A stretch of DNA of 64,000 nucleotides from CAIWHR01 sp963843595 (GTDB taxonomy: Bacteria > Pseudomonadota > Gammaproteobacteria > Burkholderiales > Casimicrobiaceae), in the NCBI GenBank assembly GCA_963843595.1, contig CAWJLG010000008.1:372001-436000 (forward strand), written 5' to 3'. The notes beneath the pieces were generated by a model. The model had not been told where the DNA came from and made no database searches. It worked only from the letters and a program-made list of their open reading frames with translations. How positions within the stretch are numbered: the stretch's first letter is position 1; the number at the start of each line of letters is the position of its first letter. A program made the position numbers and the translations under genes. This document shows positions 44,309-53,600 of this stretch, in pieces.

Positions 44309-47300
44309 TCAGGCGGCGGCCAGCGACGCGCGAATTGCCTCGGTTTCCGGCGCCGGCTTGCGGCCGAGGACCACCGAGAGCAGCTCGCGGCAGCGCCGAT
44401 ACGTCGTGAGGGCGCCGGCGGGGTCGCCCAGCTCGCGCTGGCACACCATGAGCCGCCGGTAGATCGCCTCGGCCAGATTGTCGAGCTCGAGCGCGCGTTC
44501 GTAGAGCGCGCGGGCCGCTGCCCAGGCTCCCGCACGCTCGCGGTCCGCCCCTGCGGCGAGCACCGCACGCGCCAGCCGTGCCTGAAGCCGATCGCGCATC
44601 GGCAGCGCCCATGCCGGCGCGCCGTCGAGCGCAAGGAAGTGGCCGGCATAGAGCGCCAGCGCACCCTCGATGTCGGGCGGCGTCGCGTCGAGCGCGGCGT
44701 CGAACGTCCAGGTGTCGAGCCAGACCAGGGCGGGGTTCAACGACAGCTTGCCGTCCGCGAGCTGGAGCGCGCCATCCACGGCGACGAGCTTGCGCAGCCG
44801 GTAGAGATTGCTGTCGAACGAGCTCTTCGCATCGTCGCCCTCGGCATCCGGCCACACGATCGATGTCAGCAGCGCCGCATCGACACCGCGGCCGCCGTTG
44901 GCGATCAGGGCCTTCAGGAGCTCGAGGGGTTTCTTCTGCGCCTTGCCCGACGAGGTGACCGGCACGTCGTCGCGGACGAGCGTGAACGCGCCGAGTGTAC
45001 GGATCGAGAGCGGCCAGGGCCACGCGACCGCGCCCGGCGGCGCCGTCAGATGCCGCTCGCGGATCAGCGATCGGACGTAGTCGGGCTCGATCCCCTGCAC
45101 CAGTGCCAGCGCGAACAGTGGGGCCGCCACCTCGGGCGAATGGCGCAGGAAAGCATAGTAGCCGTCCTCGCGGCAGGCCGGCAGCACGCGCGCGAGCACG
45201 GCCGCCGCTTCGTCCTGGCGTCCCTCCGCGAGCCCAAGATGGGCGATCACGAGCTGCTCGTGGTACTCGAAATTGCGTCGGTCGATGCCGACCGCCGCAG
45301 CGATGGCTTCGCGATACAGCGCAAGCGCGCCGGCGATGTCGCCGGTGCGCAGCCGGCACGCGGCATGGCGGACGATGAAGTGCGGGATCTGGAGCGACGG
45401 CATCCCGGATTCGCGACCGAGGGTCACCGCCTCGCCGGCGGCGGCCACCGCGTCGTCCGCACGGCCCTGAAGCAGCAGCACGCCGGATTCCTGGAGCCGG
45501 AAGTACGCGCGGTCCATCCGCCGCGCGGGATTGAGCACGGCGCGCAGCTTCGTCAGGGCCGCAGCGGCGCCGGGGGCGTCGCGGGCCGCGGCGAGCGAGG
45601 ACACCTCGGCGTGGTAGACCTCGAACAGCACGCTCTTCAGGCCGTGCTCGAGCGCGATCGCCTCGAGCTCGCGCGTGATCTGCTGCGCCCGTGCGAACCG
45701 GCCGCGGATCTGATGGTTGAAGCTCAGGTGCACGTTCCACCAGACGCGGTTCAACGGCGTCGCGCGTGGATCGTCGAGCCAGGGCGTGACGCGCGCGATC
45801 AGCGCGTCGGCCGTGTCGCCCTTCGTTTTCCAGTTGAAATAGTTGAACAGGATCGATGCGGCGTTCAGCCGCTGATTGACGGGAACCGACTCCGCGTCGG
45901 GCAGCACCAGCAGCCGCTCGACTTCGGCGGCAACGCGGGGGATGCGCGGATGCTCGGGCTGCCGGAACAGGAGCGCGATCAGGAAGCACGACCACACCCG
46001 CAGCGCGTCGGCGATCGCGCGGAACTCGGGTGGCGGATCGAGCCGTCGCTCGAAGACCCTGATCCAGCGATCCAGCGGCGCGAAGTCGGCCCATTCGAAG
46101 TAGTGGCAGTCGACGGCTGCCGCGGCGGCCAGCAGCTGGCGCGTCACCTCGCCGCGCGCGACGAACCCGTCGTACGCGGTCGCGAGAAGCGCCTTCGCGT
46201 GCTGCGGCTCGGTGTAAAGCACCGCCTGCGCGAGCATGAACGTCAGCATCGGATCGCGGTCGCGTTCGGCCGGCGGCAGGGCGGCGACCCACTCGGCGAG
46301 CCGGTTGCCGCGGCCTTCGGCGAGCAGCGAGCGCGCGGCGAGGCGGGCGAGGCCGGCCAGCGCGCGCCACGCCTGCGCCTCGATGTAAAGCGCCGCGGCG
46401 GCGTCGAGATCGCCGCGCGCCACGAGCTGCCCCGCCGCTCGGTCGAGCGCGCTCTTGCGCTCTTCGGACGTGAGCCGGACGCGCCCCTCGGCCAGCAGGA
46501 ACTCGCGGAACAACGCGTGGAACTGGTAGACCGGCTCCGTCGCGGTGCGGCGGCGGTCCGTGAACACGTGTCGGCGGTAGAGATAGTCGAGAACGCGTGC
46601 GGCCTCGGGGTCGCCGGTGATCGTCTCGGCGTCGCTTGCCGAAACCGAAGGCAGCAGCGCGGCGAGCATCAGGGTGCGCTGGTTCTCCGGGCGCGCACGG
46701 TCGAAGATTTCGCCCGTGAAATACGCAAACACGGCTTCCTTGCCTTCGGGCAGCAGCGCTTCGGGCTGGTCGCCTCCGGTGCGCTGGAGGTGTTCGCGCA
46801 TCAGCACGATGCCGGCGGCCCAGCCGTCGCTCGCGCGCTGGATTTCACGCACGACCGCCGGGGGGAGTTTCGCCGGTGCAGCGATCGCGGCAGCTTCGTC
46901 GGCGTTGAACTTGAGCTCGGCAGCATCGAGCTGCGCAATCGTCTGGTCGGCGACGAGCCGCGCCATCTCCGGCGGCGGACCGGTGCGCGACAGGAACACG
47001 ATGTTGAGTCCGGCCGGCAGCTCGCGCATGCCTTCGGCGAACGCGAATCGCCACGCGGACGTCGCAGGGGCCTCGTGGAAGTTGTCGACGACGAGCATTG
47101 CGTCGCGCGGGAACAGCGAGAAAAACGCGCGCAGGAACCGGCGCGTGAATCCCGCGAGGTCGTCCGTGTACTCCGGCCCGAATTGCGGCAGCGCCGCGGC
47201 AGACTTCGCGCGGCGGCGGGGCAGGTCGTCCGCGGCGAGGGTCAGGTAATGGAAGAATGTCCCCGGATCAGCGTCGCCGGCGTCGGTCTGGAACCAGATG

Positions 47301-47482
47301 CCGGACAGCCTGCGTGCCTCGGTGTAGCTCGCGATCAGCGTCGACTTGCCCGCCCCCGGCGGGCCGGCGATCCAGATGAGCGGATGTGCCCGCTTCTCGT
47401 CGATGAGCCGGAACAGCCGCTCGCGCTTCACGACCGCGAACTGGCGCGGTCGGCTGAACTTGGCGAGCGTCGGCGACGGCAT
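44309..47482 (-). CDS. MalT-like ATPase regulator with C-terminal BTAD (SARP) domain
   Basis: This 1057-residue protein opens with a STAND-type ATPase: Walker A is GPPGAGKST (about 40-48), and AMLVVDNFHE resembles Walker B. A long helical repeat region of TPR type follows (about 350-820). Near residue 830 a winged-helix DNA-binding part (LSIRTLGAFTLVRDD, LLTSIVWPDAEGDDAKSSFDSNLYRLRKLV) leads into a bacterial transcriptional activation domain ending LYERALELDNLAEAIYRRLM. The LuxR helix-turn-helix of MalT is absent; the BTAD wing takes its place. Such proteins activate target genes on binding an inducer. The targets are unknown; it lies in the inserted segment between ubiJ and ubiB. Confidence 0.87.
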   Translation of the reverse strand: MPSPTLAKFSRPRQFAVVKRERLFRLIDEKRAHPLIWIAGPPGAGKSTLIASYTEARRLSGIWFQTDAGDADPGTFFHYLTLAADDLPRRRAKSAAALPQFGPEYTDDLAGFTRRFLRAFFSLFPRDAMLVVDNFHEAPATSAWRFAFAEGMRELPAGLNIVFLSRTGPPPEMARLVADQTIAQLDAAELKFNADEAAAIAAPAKLPPAVVREIQRASDGWAAGIVLMREHLQRTGGDQPEALLPEGKEAVFAYFTGEIFDRARPENQRTLMLAALLPSVSASDAETITGDPEAARVLDYLYRRHVFTDRRRTATEPVYQFHALFREFLLAEGRVRLTSEERKSALDRAAGQLVARGDLDAAAALYIEAQAWRALAGLARLAARSLLAEGRGNRLAEWVAALPPAERDRDPMLTFMLAQAVLYTEPQHAKALLATAYDGFVARGEVTRQLLAAAAAVDCHYFEWADFAPLDRWIRVFERRLDPPPEFRAIADALRVWSCFLIALLFRQPEHPRIPRVAAEVERLLVLPDAESVPVNQRLNAASILFNYFNWKTKGDTADALIARVTPWLDDPRATPLNRVWWNVHLSFNHQIRGRFARAQQITRELEAIALEHGLKSVLFEVYHAEVSSLAAARDAPGAAAALTKLRAVLNPARRMDRAYFRLQESGVLLLQGRADDAVAAAGEAVTLGRESGMPSLQIPHFIVRHAACRLRTGDIAGALALYREAIAAAVGIDRRNFEYHEQLVIAHLGLAEGRQDEAAAVLARVLPACREDGYYAFLRHSPEVAAPLFALALVQGIEPDYVRSLIRERHLTAPPGAVAWPWPLSIRTLGAFTLVRDDVPVTSSGKAQKKPLELLKALIANGGRGVDAALLTSIVWPDAEGDDAKSSFDSNLYRLRKLVAVDGALQLADGKLSLNPALVWLDTWTFDAALDATPPDIEGALALYAGHFLALDGAPAWALPMRDRLQARLARAVLAAGADRERAGAWAAARALYERALELDNLAEAIYRRLMVCQRELGDPAGALTTYRRCRELLSVVLGRKPAPETEAIRASLAAA

Positions 47483-47547
47483 TGCGCGCGGTCGTGAACA
47501 GGCGCTCGCCGGTTCCTGCCGCGCTGGCCCGATCGCCGCGCTTGCGG

Positions 47548-48177
47548 TCAGCGGGGGTCCGCGCTTCCCGCGGCGCCGGCTTCGAGCGCCGCGAGACGCA
47601 GGGCAACGGCATCGACGCGCGCGGCCAGCGCCGCGACGTCGGCGGCGAACGCGCGAGCCTCGTCGCCGCGCGCGAGCAGCCCCGCTTCGTCACGCGCATA
47701 GCTGGCCACGCTCGCGCCGACCCGGCTCGCCGCATATTCCGGAAACGCCAGCAGATGCCGACCCGCGTCGGCGACGCGCTGGCCGACGATCGGTCCGAGC
47801 GCCTTGGCGAACGCCTGCTCGACGAACCAAGGCAGCGTCTGCGCGAGCTCCTTCAGCGTCGCGGCGAGTGCGGGGTCGCCGTCTGCGGCCACCAGCGCGT
47901 CCCAGCGCAGCGGGTCCGCGAGGAACGACGGCAGCGCGAGCGCGGAGAGCGTCAGCGTGAGGTCCGGTCTGCGCTCGGCGCGTGGCGACGTCTCGACGAG
48001 ACCGGTGGTCCCGACGCGGAAGGCGGTCGCGACGGGGCCGACCGCGATGACGAACACGCGGCCTGAGAACGCTGCGAGCCGCTGCCGCGCCCAGGCTTCA
48101 CGCTCGAGCACGCGATTGGCGAGGGCGCCGGGTATCGCTGCCGGATCGAGTCCCGGGAGTGGCGGCACGGCTGCCAC
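47548..48177 (-). CDS. ubiJ: UbiJ (SCP2-domain ubiquinone biosynthesis accessory factor)
   Basis: This 209-residue protein has an SCP2-like lipid-binding domain in the first 110 residues (VFVIAVGPVATAFRV, LTLTLSALALPSFLADP) and a C-terminal helical region with coiled-coil character (FAADVAALAARVDAVALRLAALEA). UbiJ binds the lipophilic intermediates and helps assemble the hydroxylation complex of ubiquinone synthesis. It starts three bases after the Tim44-domain gene. Its usual downstream neighbour ubiB is 6.7 kb away. Confidence 0.85.
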   Translation of the reverse strand: MAAVPPLPGLDPAAIPGALANRVLEREAWARQRLAAFSGRVFVIAVGPVATAFRVGTTGLVETSPRAERRPDLTLTLSALALPSFLADPLRWDALVAADGDPALAATLKELAQTLPWFVEQAFAKALGPIVGQRVADAGRHLLAFPEYAASRVGASVASYARDEAGLLARGDEARAFAADVAALAARVDAVALRLAALEAGAAGSADPR

Positions 48178-48180
48178 CGC

Positions 48181-49120
48181 TCAGGCAAGTTGCTGGATGC
48201 CGGCGAGCAGCCAGCCGCTCGCACCGTCGACAGGCTTGGTCAGGTTCCAGGCTTCGTCGAAGGTCTTCGGCAGCGCCGCGCCGTCCTCGCGCAGCGACCC
48301 GGTGAAACGCACGCTCGCCCAGTGGCGGCCTTCCTCGGTCGTCACTTCGAGCACCTCGGCATCGAGCGTCACCACTTCAGTGGCCCGATGTCCCGTGCGT
48401 TCGCCCAGGTCGCGCGAGACTTCGGCGAGCATTTCCGGGGTCATCACGTCGGCGAGCACGTCGCGCTCGCCGGTGTCCCATGCGGCCTGGATCCGGATGA
48501 ACTGCTGCTTCGCCTCGCGAACGAACCCGGCCGCATCGAACCCCGGCGGCAGCGGCTTCGCGTACGACGGCGCGGCGACCACCGGTGCGGTCGCCGGGAC
48601 GGCCGTCTTCGGCGCCCCGCCCCACGAGGGGGCCGGGGGCGCGTCGCGGCCGGCGACGCTGCCGCCCAGGTTGCCTGCGCCGGCGTACTGGATGCCTTGC
48701 CCCGGCGTTGCGCGGCGCGCCATCAGCAGGCGCAGTACGAACACGATGCCGATCGCCAGCAGGGCCAGGAGCAACACGCTGGCGAAGCCCTCGGACAGTC
48801 CGAAGTGCGACAGAAGGGCGGCGAGACCCAATCCGGCGGCGATCCCCGCGATCGGCCCCAGCCAGCGTGACGGCCCGGAGGGCGCCGGTGCGGCCGGCCT
48901 GGCGGCGGCGGCTCCCGGTTGCGCGGGCATCACCGGCTGCGAAGCGGCACCGGTGGGCGAGCTGGGAGCGGCGGCGGCGCGGCGTCGCGGGCGGCGTGAC
49001 GCTCTGCCGCTGCGTACCGAGATTGCGTCCGCCGCCAAGGCGCTTCGCCTCGACGAAGTCTGCGGTGAACAGTGCAATCACGGCCAGTGCTGCGATCGAC
49101 AGCAATCCTTTGGAGTTCAC
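48181..49120 (-). CDS. Tim44-domain membrane protein (one +1 frameshift)
   Basis: The restored product is about 313 residues. It opens with a signal anchor (LLSIAALAVIALFTADFVEAKRLGGG), then an Ala/Pro-rich linker, two membrane segments (WLGPIAGIAAGLGLAALL, ASVLLLALLAIGIVFVLRLL) and a C-terminal Tim44-like domain (FVREAKQQFIRIQAAWD, LEVTTEEGRHWASVRF). Near 48976, in a GCC-rich tract, one extra base moves the frame from TPPATPR to AAAAPSSPTGAASQP. The start is a GTG at 49120 with AAGGAG upstream. In betaproteobacteria it sits between ubiE and ubiJ, as here; the role is unproven. Confidence 0.8.
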
Positions 49121-49154
49121 GTTTCCTGCTCCTTTGGTGAGTGCGACGCCGCGC

Positions 49155-49889
49155 TCAGTAGACGCGGCCCAGATGGAGGGCCACGACCCCGGCGGCAAGA
49201 TTGTGCACTTCGACCCCGCCGAAGCCGGCTTGTTCCATCATCGCCTTCAGCGTCGCCTGATCCGGGTGCATCCGGATGGACTCGGCGAGGTAGCGATAGC
49301 TCGCGTCGTCGCCGGCAACCAGCTTGCCGATGCGCGGGATCACGTTGAAGCTGTACCAGTCGTACGCCGGGGCCAACGGCGCCCAGACGCGCGAGAACTC
49401 GAGCACCGCGGCCACGCCGCCCGGCTTCAGCACACGCTTCATTTCGGCCAGCGCGCTCTCCTTGCGCGTCACGTTGCGCAGCCCGAACGCGATGCTGACG
49501 CAGTCGAAGTGCGCGTCGGCGAACGGCAGCTTCTCGGCGTCGCACTGGACGACGGGAACGATCCGGCCGGCGTCGAGAAAGCGGTCGCGACCCACCGCGA
49601 GCATCGAGCTGTTGATGTCGGTCAGCACCACCTCGCCGGCCGGCCCGACGCGATCGGCGAACAGCTTCGCGAGATCGCCGGTTCCGCCGGCCAGATCGAG
49701 CACCCGCATGCCCGCGCGCACGCCCGTCGCACCGACGGCGAAGCGCTTCCACAACCGGTGCAGCCCCGCCGACATCAGGTCGTTCATCAGGTCGTACTTG
49801 CCGGCGACCGAGTCGAACACGCCGCGCACGCGCTTCGCCTTCTCCTCGGGGGAGACCTGCTCGAATCCGAAATGGGTGCTGTCGCTCAT
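49155..49889 (-). CDS. ubiE: Ubiquinone/menaquinone C-methyltransferase
   Basis: This 244-residue Rossmann methyltransferase has the UbiE signature VFDSVAGKYDLMNDLMSAGLHRLWK at the start, motif I VLDLAGGTGDLA for S-adenosylmethionine and the UbiE-specific segments AFGLRNVT and YRYLAESIRMHPDQ. It methylates the quinone ring carbon in ubiquinone synthesis. It starts six bases after the DUF971 stop, on the minus strand, forming the head of the DUF971-ubiE-Tim44-ubiJ block. Confidence 0.96.
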   Translation of the reverse strand: MSDSTHFGFEQVSPEEKAKRVRGVFDSVAGKYDLMNDLMSAGLHRLWKRFAVGATGVRAGMRVLDLAGGTGDLAKLFADRVGPAGEVVLTDINSSMLAVGRDRFLDAGRIVPVVQCDAEKLPFADAHFDCVSIAFGLRNVTRKESALAEMKRVLKPGGVAAVLEFSRVWAPLAPAYDWYSFNVIPRIGKLVAGDDASYRYLAESIRMHPDQATLKAMMEQAGFGGVEVHNLAAGVVALHLGRVY

Positions 49890-49894
49890 CGCCT

Positions 49895-50272
49895 TCAGGC
49901 CTTGTCGCGGCTCGCGCCCGCGTCCGCCATTCGCTCGAGGTAGCGCTGCCACAGCTCGTCGTGCCGCGTCCCGAGGTCGTACAGGTAGTCCCAGGAGTAG
50001 ATGCCCGTGTCGTGGCCGTCGGAGAACGTCGGGCGGATCGCGTAATGGCCGACCGGCTCGACCTCCTTGATCGTCACGTCACGCTTGCCCGTCTGCAGCG
50101 TCTCCTGGCCCGGGCCGTGGCCGCGAACCTCGGCGGAAGGTGAATAGACGCGCAGGAATTCATAGGGCAGGCGGAAGGCGCGCGCGTTGTCGAAGGCGAG
50201 TTCGAGCACGCGTGAGGTCTGGTGCAGCTTGATCTCGGTCGGGTGCGGCGTGGAGGCGTCGAGGCCGGCCAT
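49895..50272 (-). CDS. DUF971 (gamma-butyrobetaine hydroxylase-like N-terminal domain) protein
   Basis: This 125-residue protein has the DUF971 pattern: LHQTSRVLELAFDNARAFRLPYEFLRVYSPSAEV, then VEPVGHYAIRPTFSDGHDTGIYSWDYLY, which is the strongly conserved part. In eukaryotic hydroxylases this domain binds iron or zinc; bacterial stand-alone members are linked to iron-sulfur or ubiquinone genes by neighbourhood. It heads the ubiE block and probably shares its promoter, in the 190-base gap towards pilU. Confidence 0.88.
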   Translation of the reverse strand: MAGLDASTPHPTEIKLHQTSRVLELAFDNARAFRLPYEFLRVYSPSAEVRGHGPGQETLQTGKRDVTIKEVEPVGHYAIRPTFSDGHDTGIYSWDYLYDLGTRHDELWQRYLERMADAGASRDKA

Positions 50273-50462
50273 CGAGGAGGTCCCGCGCGGGGCGGACGGG
50301 CGATTGCAGGGACCGACAAGGTTAGCACAGTCGAGCCGCAGCGCCGCGCGGCGCGGGTTTGCCGCAACGACCGACGGTGCGCGGCGCGCCCGCGGTGTGC
50401 CGCCGCGGCAAGCAGGACCGCCGGCGGTCCTGCGCCCTGTTATGCGGGGCCGCGAGCAGGCT

Positions 50463-51629
50463 TCAGAAGCGGGAGGTCGTCTGGGTCGATTCCGGAACGA
50501 CGTCGAGGTTGCCGATGCCCGAGAACACGTTGCGGTTCTTCGCTTCCTTGCCGTGCAGCTTGATCTCGAGCCGCAGGTCGTTCAGCGAGTCGGCGTTGCG
50601 CAGGGCGTCCTCGTAGCTGATGAGGTCGGCCTCGTAAAGGCTGAACAGCGACTGGTCGAAGGTCTGCATGCCGAGCTCGCGCGACTTCTTCATGATGTCC
50701 TTGATCCCGGACACGTCGCCCTTGAAGATCAGGTCCGAGATCAGCGGGGAGTTCAGCATCACCTCGACCGCCGGGACGCGGCCCTTGCCGTCCCGTCGCG
50801 GGATCAGGCGCTGGGCGACGAACGCGCGGACGTTGAGCGAAAGGTCCATCAGCAGCTGCGCCCGGCGCTCTTCCGGGAAGAAGTTGATGATCCGGTCCAG
50901 CGCCTGGTTGGTGCTGTTCGCGTGCAGCGTGGCGAGGCACAGGTGACCGGTCTCCGCGAACGAGATCGCATAGTCCATCGTTTCGCGCTCGCGCACCTCG
51001 CCGATCAGGATCACGTCGGGCGCCTGGCGCAGCGTGTTCTTGAGCGCGATCTGCCAGCCGTCGGTGTCCACGCCGACCTCGCGCTGGGTGACGATGCAGT
51101 TCCTGTGGTCGTGCACGAACTCGATCGGGTCCTCGATGGTGATGATGTGGCCGTAGCTGTTCTCGTTACGGTAGCCGAGCAGCGCGGCCATCGACGTCGA
51201 CTTGCCACAGCCGGTGGCGCCGATGAACATCATGATGCCGCGCTTGGACATGATGACGTCCTTCAGCACCGGCGGCAGGCCGAGCTCATCGAACTTCGGA
51301 ATGTCGGTCATGATCGTCCGCAGCACCATTCCCACGCGCGCCTGCTGCACGAACGCATTGACGCGGAAGCGGCTGATGCCCGGCGGGCTGATCGCGAAGT
51401 TGCATTCCTTCGTCGCCTCGAATTCGGCGGCCTGCTTGTCGTTCATCACGCTGCGCACGAGCTCGATCGTGTGCTGCGGAGACAGCGCCGTCTTCGACAC
51501 CGGGGCGATCTTGCCGTCGATCTTGAGCGCTGGCGGGAAGCCGGCGGTGATGAACAGGTCCGAGCCCTTCTGCTTGACCAGCAGTTCGAGCAGCTCGTGG
51601 ATGAATTTGGTGGCGCGTTCGGCTTCCAT
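50463..51629 (-). CDS. pilU: Type IV pilus retraction ATPase PilU
   Basis: This 388-residue PilT/PilU family ATPase has Walker A GATGCGKST, the Asp-box LIGEVRERETM, and a His-box TGHLCLATLHANST. QMTFDQSL-like MQTFDQSLFSLY and the C-terminal helices follow. PilU works with PilT to retract type IV pili, for twitching and DNA uptake. The longer C-terminus than PilT (388 against 348 residues) is the PilU feature. It is 56 bases downstream of pilT. Confidence 0.95.
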   Translation of the reverse strand: MEAERATKFIHELLELLVKQKGSDLFITAGFPPALKIDGKIAPVSKTALSPQHTIELVRSVMNDKQAAEFEATKECNFAISPPGISRFRVNAFVQQARVGMVLRTIMTDIPKFDELGLPPVLKDVIMSKRGIMMFIGATGCGKSTSMAALLGYRNENSYGHIITIEDPIEFVHDHRNCIVTQREVGVDTDGWQIALKNTLRQAPDVILIGEVRERETMDYAISFAETGHLCLATLHANSTNQALDRIINFFPEERRAQLLMDLSLNVRAFVAQRLIPRRDGKGRVPAVEVMLNSPLISDLIFKGDVSGIKDIMKKSRELGMQTFDQSLFSLYEADLISYEDALRNADSLNDLRLEIKLHGKEAKNRNVFSGIGNLDVVPESTQTTSRF

Positions 51630-51685
51630 CGTGGGGCTCCTCCGGGCGGGGCCCGGGCGACGGTGGGTGGGTCGGAGGACGGACT

Positions 51686-52732
51686 TCAGCCGCCCATGAA
51701 CAGGTCCTTGTTGACGGCGCGGTTGCGCGCCTCGGCGACGTTGACCTGGTTGCGGCGGACCATCTCGACCAGGTTCTGGTCGAGCGTCTGCATCCCCATC
51801 GCCTGGCTCGTCTGGATCGCGGAGTACATCTGCGCGACCTTGTTCTCGCGGATCAGGTTGCGGATCGCGGGGGTGCCGACCATGATCTCGTGCGCCGCGA
51901 TCCGGCCCTGGCCATCCTTGGTCTTGAGCAGCGCCTGCGAGATCACCGACACCAGCGATTCGGACAGCATCGCGCGCACCATGTCCTTTTCGGCGGCGGG
52001 GAACACGTCGATGATCCGGTCGATCGTCTTGGCCGCCGAGCTCGTGTGCAGCGTAGCGAACACGAGGTGGCCCGTCTCGGCCGCGGTCAGCGCGAGACGG
52101 ATCGTCTCCAGATCGCGCATTTCGCCGACCAGGATGTAGTCCGGGTCCTCGCGCAGGGCGCTGCGCAGGGCGTTCGGAAACGACAGCGTGTGCGGTCCGA
52201 GCTCACGCTGGTTGATCAGGCACTTCTTCGATTCGTGCAGGAACTCGATCGGGTCCTCGATCGTCAGGATGTGCCCGTACTCGCTCTCGTTGACGTGGTT
52301 GACCATCGCCGCCAGCGTCGTCGACTTGCCGGAGCCGGTCGGTCCGGTGCACAGGATCAGGCCGCGCGGACGATTGGTCATCTCGGCGAAGACCTTCGGT
52401 GCGTTCAGCTCCTCGAGCGAGAGTACCTTCGTCGGAATCGTCCGGAACGCGGCGGCGGCGCCGCGCTGCTGCACGAAGGCGTTGACGCGAAAGCGCGCGA
52501 GGTTCGGCACCGCGAAACTGAAGTCGCACTCGAGATTCTCCTCGTAGGCCTTCCGCTGCGCGTCGCTCATGATGTCGTACACCATGGCATGGACGTCCTC
52601 GTGCTCCATCGGCGGCAGATTGATGCGCCGGATGTCGCCGTGGACGCGAATCATCGGCGGAAGCCCCGCCGAGAGGTGGAGGTCCGACGCCTTGTTCTTG
52701 ACGGCGAAGGCGAGCAGTTCGGTGATGTCCAT
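51686..52732 (-). CDS. pilT: Type IV pilus retraction ATPase PilT
   Basis: This 348-residue hexameric ATPase has Walker A GPTGSGKST, VGEMRDLET in the Asp box, TGHLVFATLHTSSA in the His box and the AIRNLIRENK motif near the C-terminus that is required for retraction. PilT depolymerises type IV pili from the inner-membrane base. No Shine-Dalgarno precedes the ATG at 52732 (the leader reads GGGATTATAA). It is divergent from yggS, as in many betaproteobacteria. Confidence 0.97.
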   Translation of the reverse strand: MDITELLAFAVKNKASDLHLSAGLPPMIRVHGDIRRINLPPMEHEDVHAMVYDIMSDAQRKAYEENLECDFSFAVPNLARFRVNAFVQQRGAAAAFRTIPTKVLSLEELNAPKVFAEMTNRPRGLILCTGPTGSGKSTTLAAMVNHVNESEYGHILTIEDPIEFLHESKKCLINQRELGPHTLSFPNALRSALREDPDYILVGEMRDLETIRLALTAAETGHLVFATLHTSSAAKTIDRIIDVFPAAEKDMVRAMLSESLVSVISQALLKTKDGQGRIAAHEIMVGTPAIRNLIRENKVAQMYSAIQTSQAMGMQTLDQNLVEMVRRNQVNVAEARNRAVNKDLFMGG

Positions 52733-52733
52733 T

Positions 52734-52739
52734 TATAAT
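52734..52739 (+). promoter_or_regulatory. Candidate -10 element upstream of yggS
   Basis: A consensus TATAAT lies two bases before the pilT start on the other strand and 106 bases before the yggS ATG. No TTGACA-like hexamer is found 16-18 bases upstream; a TTGACG at 52698-52703 is too far. Position in the divergent pilT/yggS gap supports a promoter for the yggS-proC-yggT genes. Confidence 0.4.
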
Positions 52740-52844
52740 CCCTGGTGCTTTGCGCAACCCCGGGCGCGCCGGCAGGCAGCGCGACACGAGATCGCATGCA
52801 AGTCGTGTACCACCACATCTGCCGCATGCCGGCGTCATTCGATT

Positions 52845-53570
52845 ATGTCCCAGTACGAGAAGGCGTGGCAAGAAGTCATGGCACGTATCTCTCGGGCAGC
52901 CGCTCTGGTCGGGCGCTCCCCAGAGAGTGTGCGCTTGCTCGCCGTCAGCAAGACGTTTCCGCCGGAGGCCGTCCGTGCCGTTCATGCCCTCGGTCAGCGC
53001 GCCTTCGGCGAGAACTACGTACAGGAAGGACTGGCCAAGATGGACGCGCTCGCCGACCTCGCTGGACTCGAGTGGCATCTGATCGGGCCGCTGCAGAGCA
53101 ACAAGACGGGCCCGGTTGCCGAGCGCTTCGACTGGGTGCACACGGTCGACCGGGAGAAGATTGCCGTGCGGCTTTCCGCTGCGCGTCCGTGCGGCGCCCC
53201 GCCGCTCAACGTGTGCGTGCAGGTGAACATCAGCGGCGAGACCACGAAAAGCGGCGTCGCGCCGGATGCCGCAGTGGCGCTGGCGCGGGTGGTCGCGGCG
53301 TTGCCGCGGCTCACGCTGCGCGGGCTGATGGGCATCGCCGAGCCGACCACCGACGTGGCGGTCCAGCGTCGGCAGTACCGGGTACTGCGCGGGTGCTTCG
53401 ACGCATGCCATGCGGCAGGACTCCCGGTCGACACGCTGTCGGCGGGGATGTCGGCAGATCTCGAGGCGGCGATCGCCGAAGGCGCGACGATGGTGCGGGT
53501 AGGAACGGCGGTCTTCGGACCACGGGAGAAGGCTTTGCAGGAGCGAGGAAGTGAGATAGTGGTGAGGTAG
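52845..53570 (+). CDS. yggS: YggS-family pyridoxal-phosphate homeostasis protein
   Basis: This 241-residue TIM-barrel protein resembles the N-terminal domain of alanine racemase. The cofactor Lys is in RLLAVSKTFPPEAV, FGENYVQEG and EWHLIGPLQSNK are family motifs, and LSAGMSADLEAAIAEGATMVRVGTAVFG binds the phosphate. It has no known enzyme activity but keeps PLP and amino-acid levels in balance. The ATG at 52845 (MSQYEKAWQ) was chosen. proC follows 30 bases later, a common pairing. Confidence 0.93.
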   Translation: MSQYEKAWQEVMARISRAAALVGRSPESVRLLAVSKTFPPEAVRAVHALGQRAFGENYVQEGLAKMDALADLAGLEWHLIGPLQSNKTGPVAERFDWVHTVDREKIAVRLSAARPCGAPPLNVCVQVNISGETTKSGVAPDAAVALARVVAALPRLTLRGLMGIAEPTTDVAVQRRQYRVLRGCFDACHAAGLPVDTLSAGMSADLEAAIAEGATMVRVGTAVFGPREKALQERGSEIVVR

Positions 53571-53600
53571 CTCGCCTTCTCACCGCAATCGCGCTCGGCA

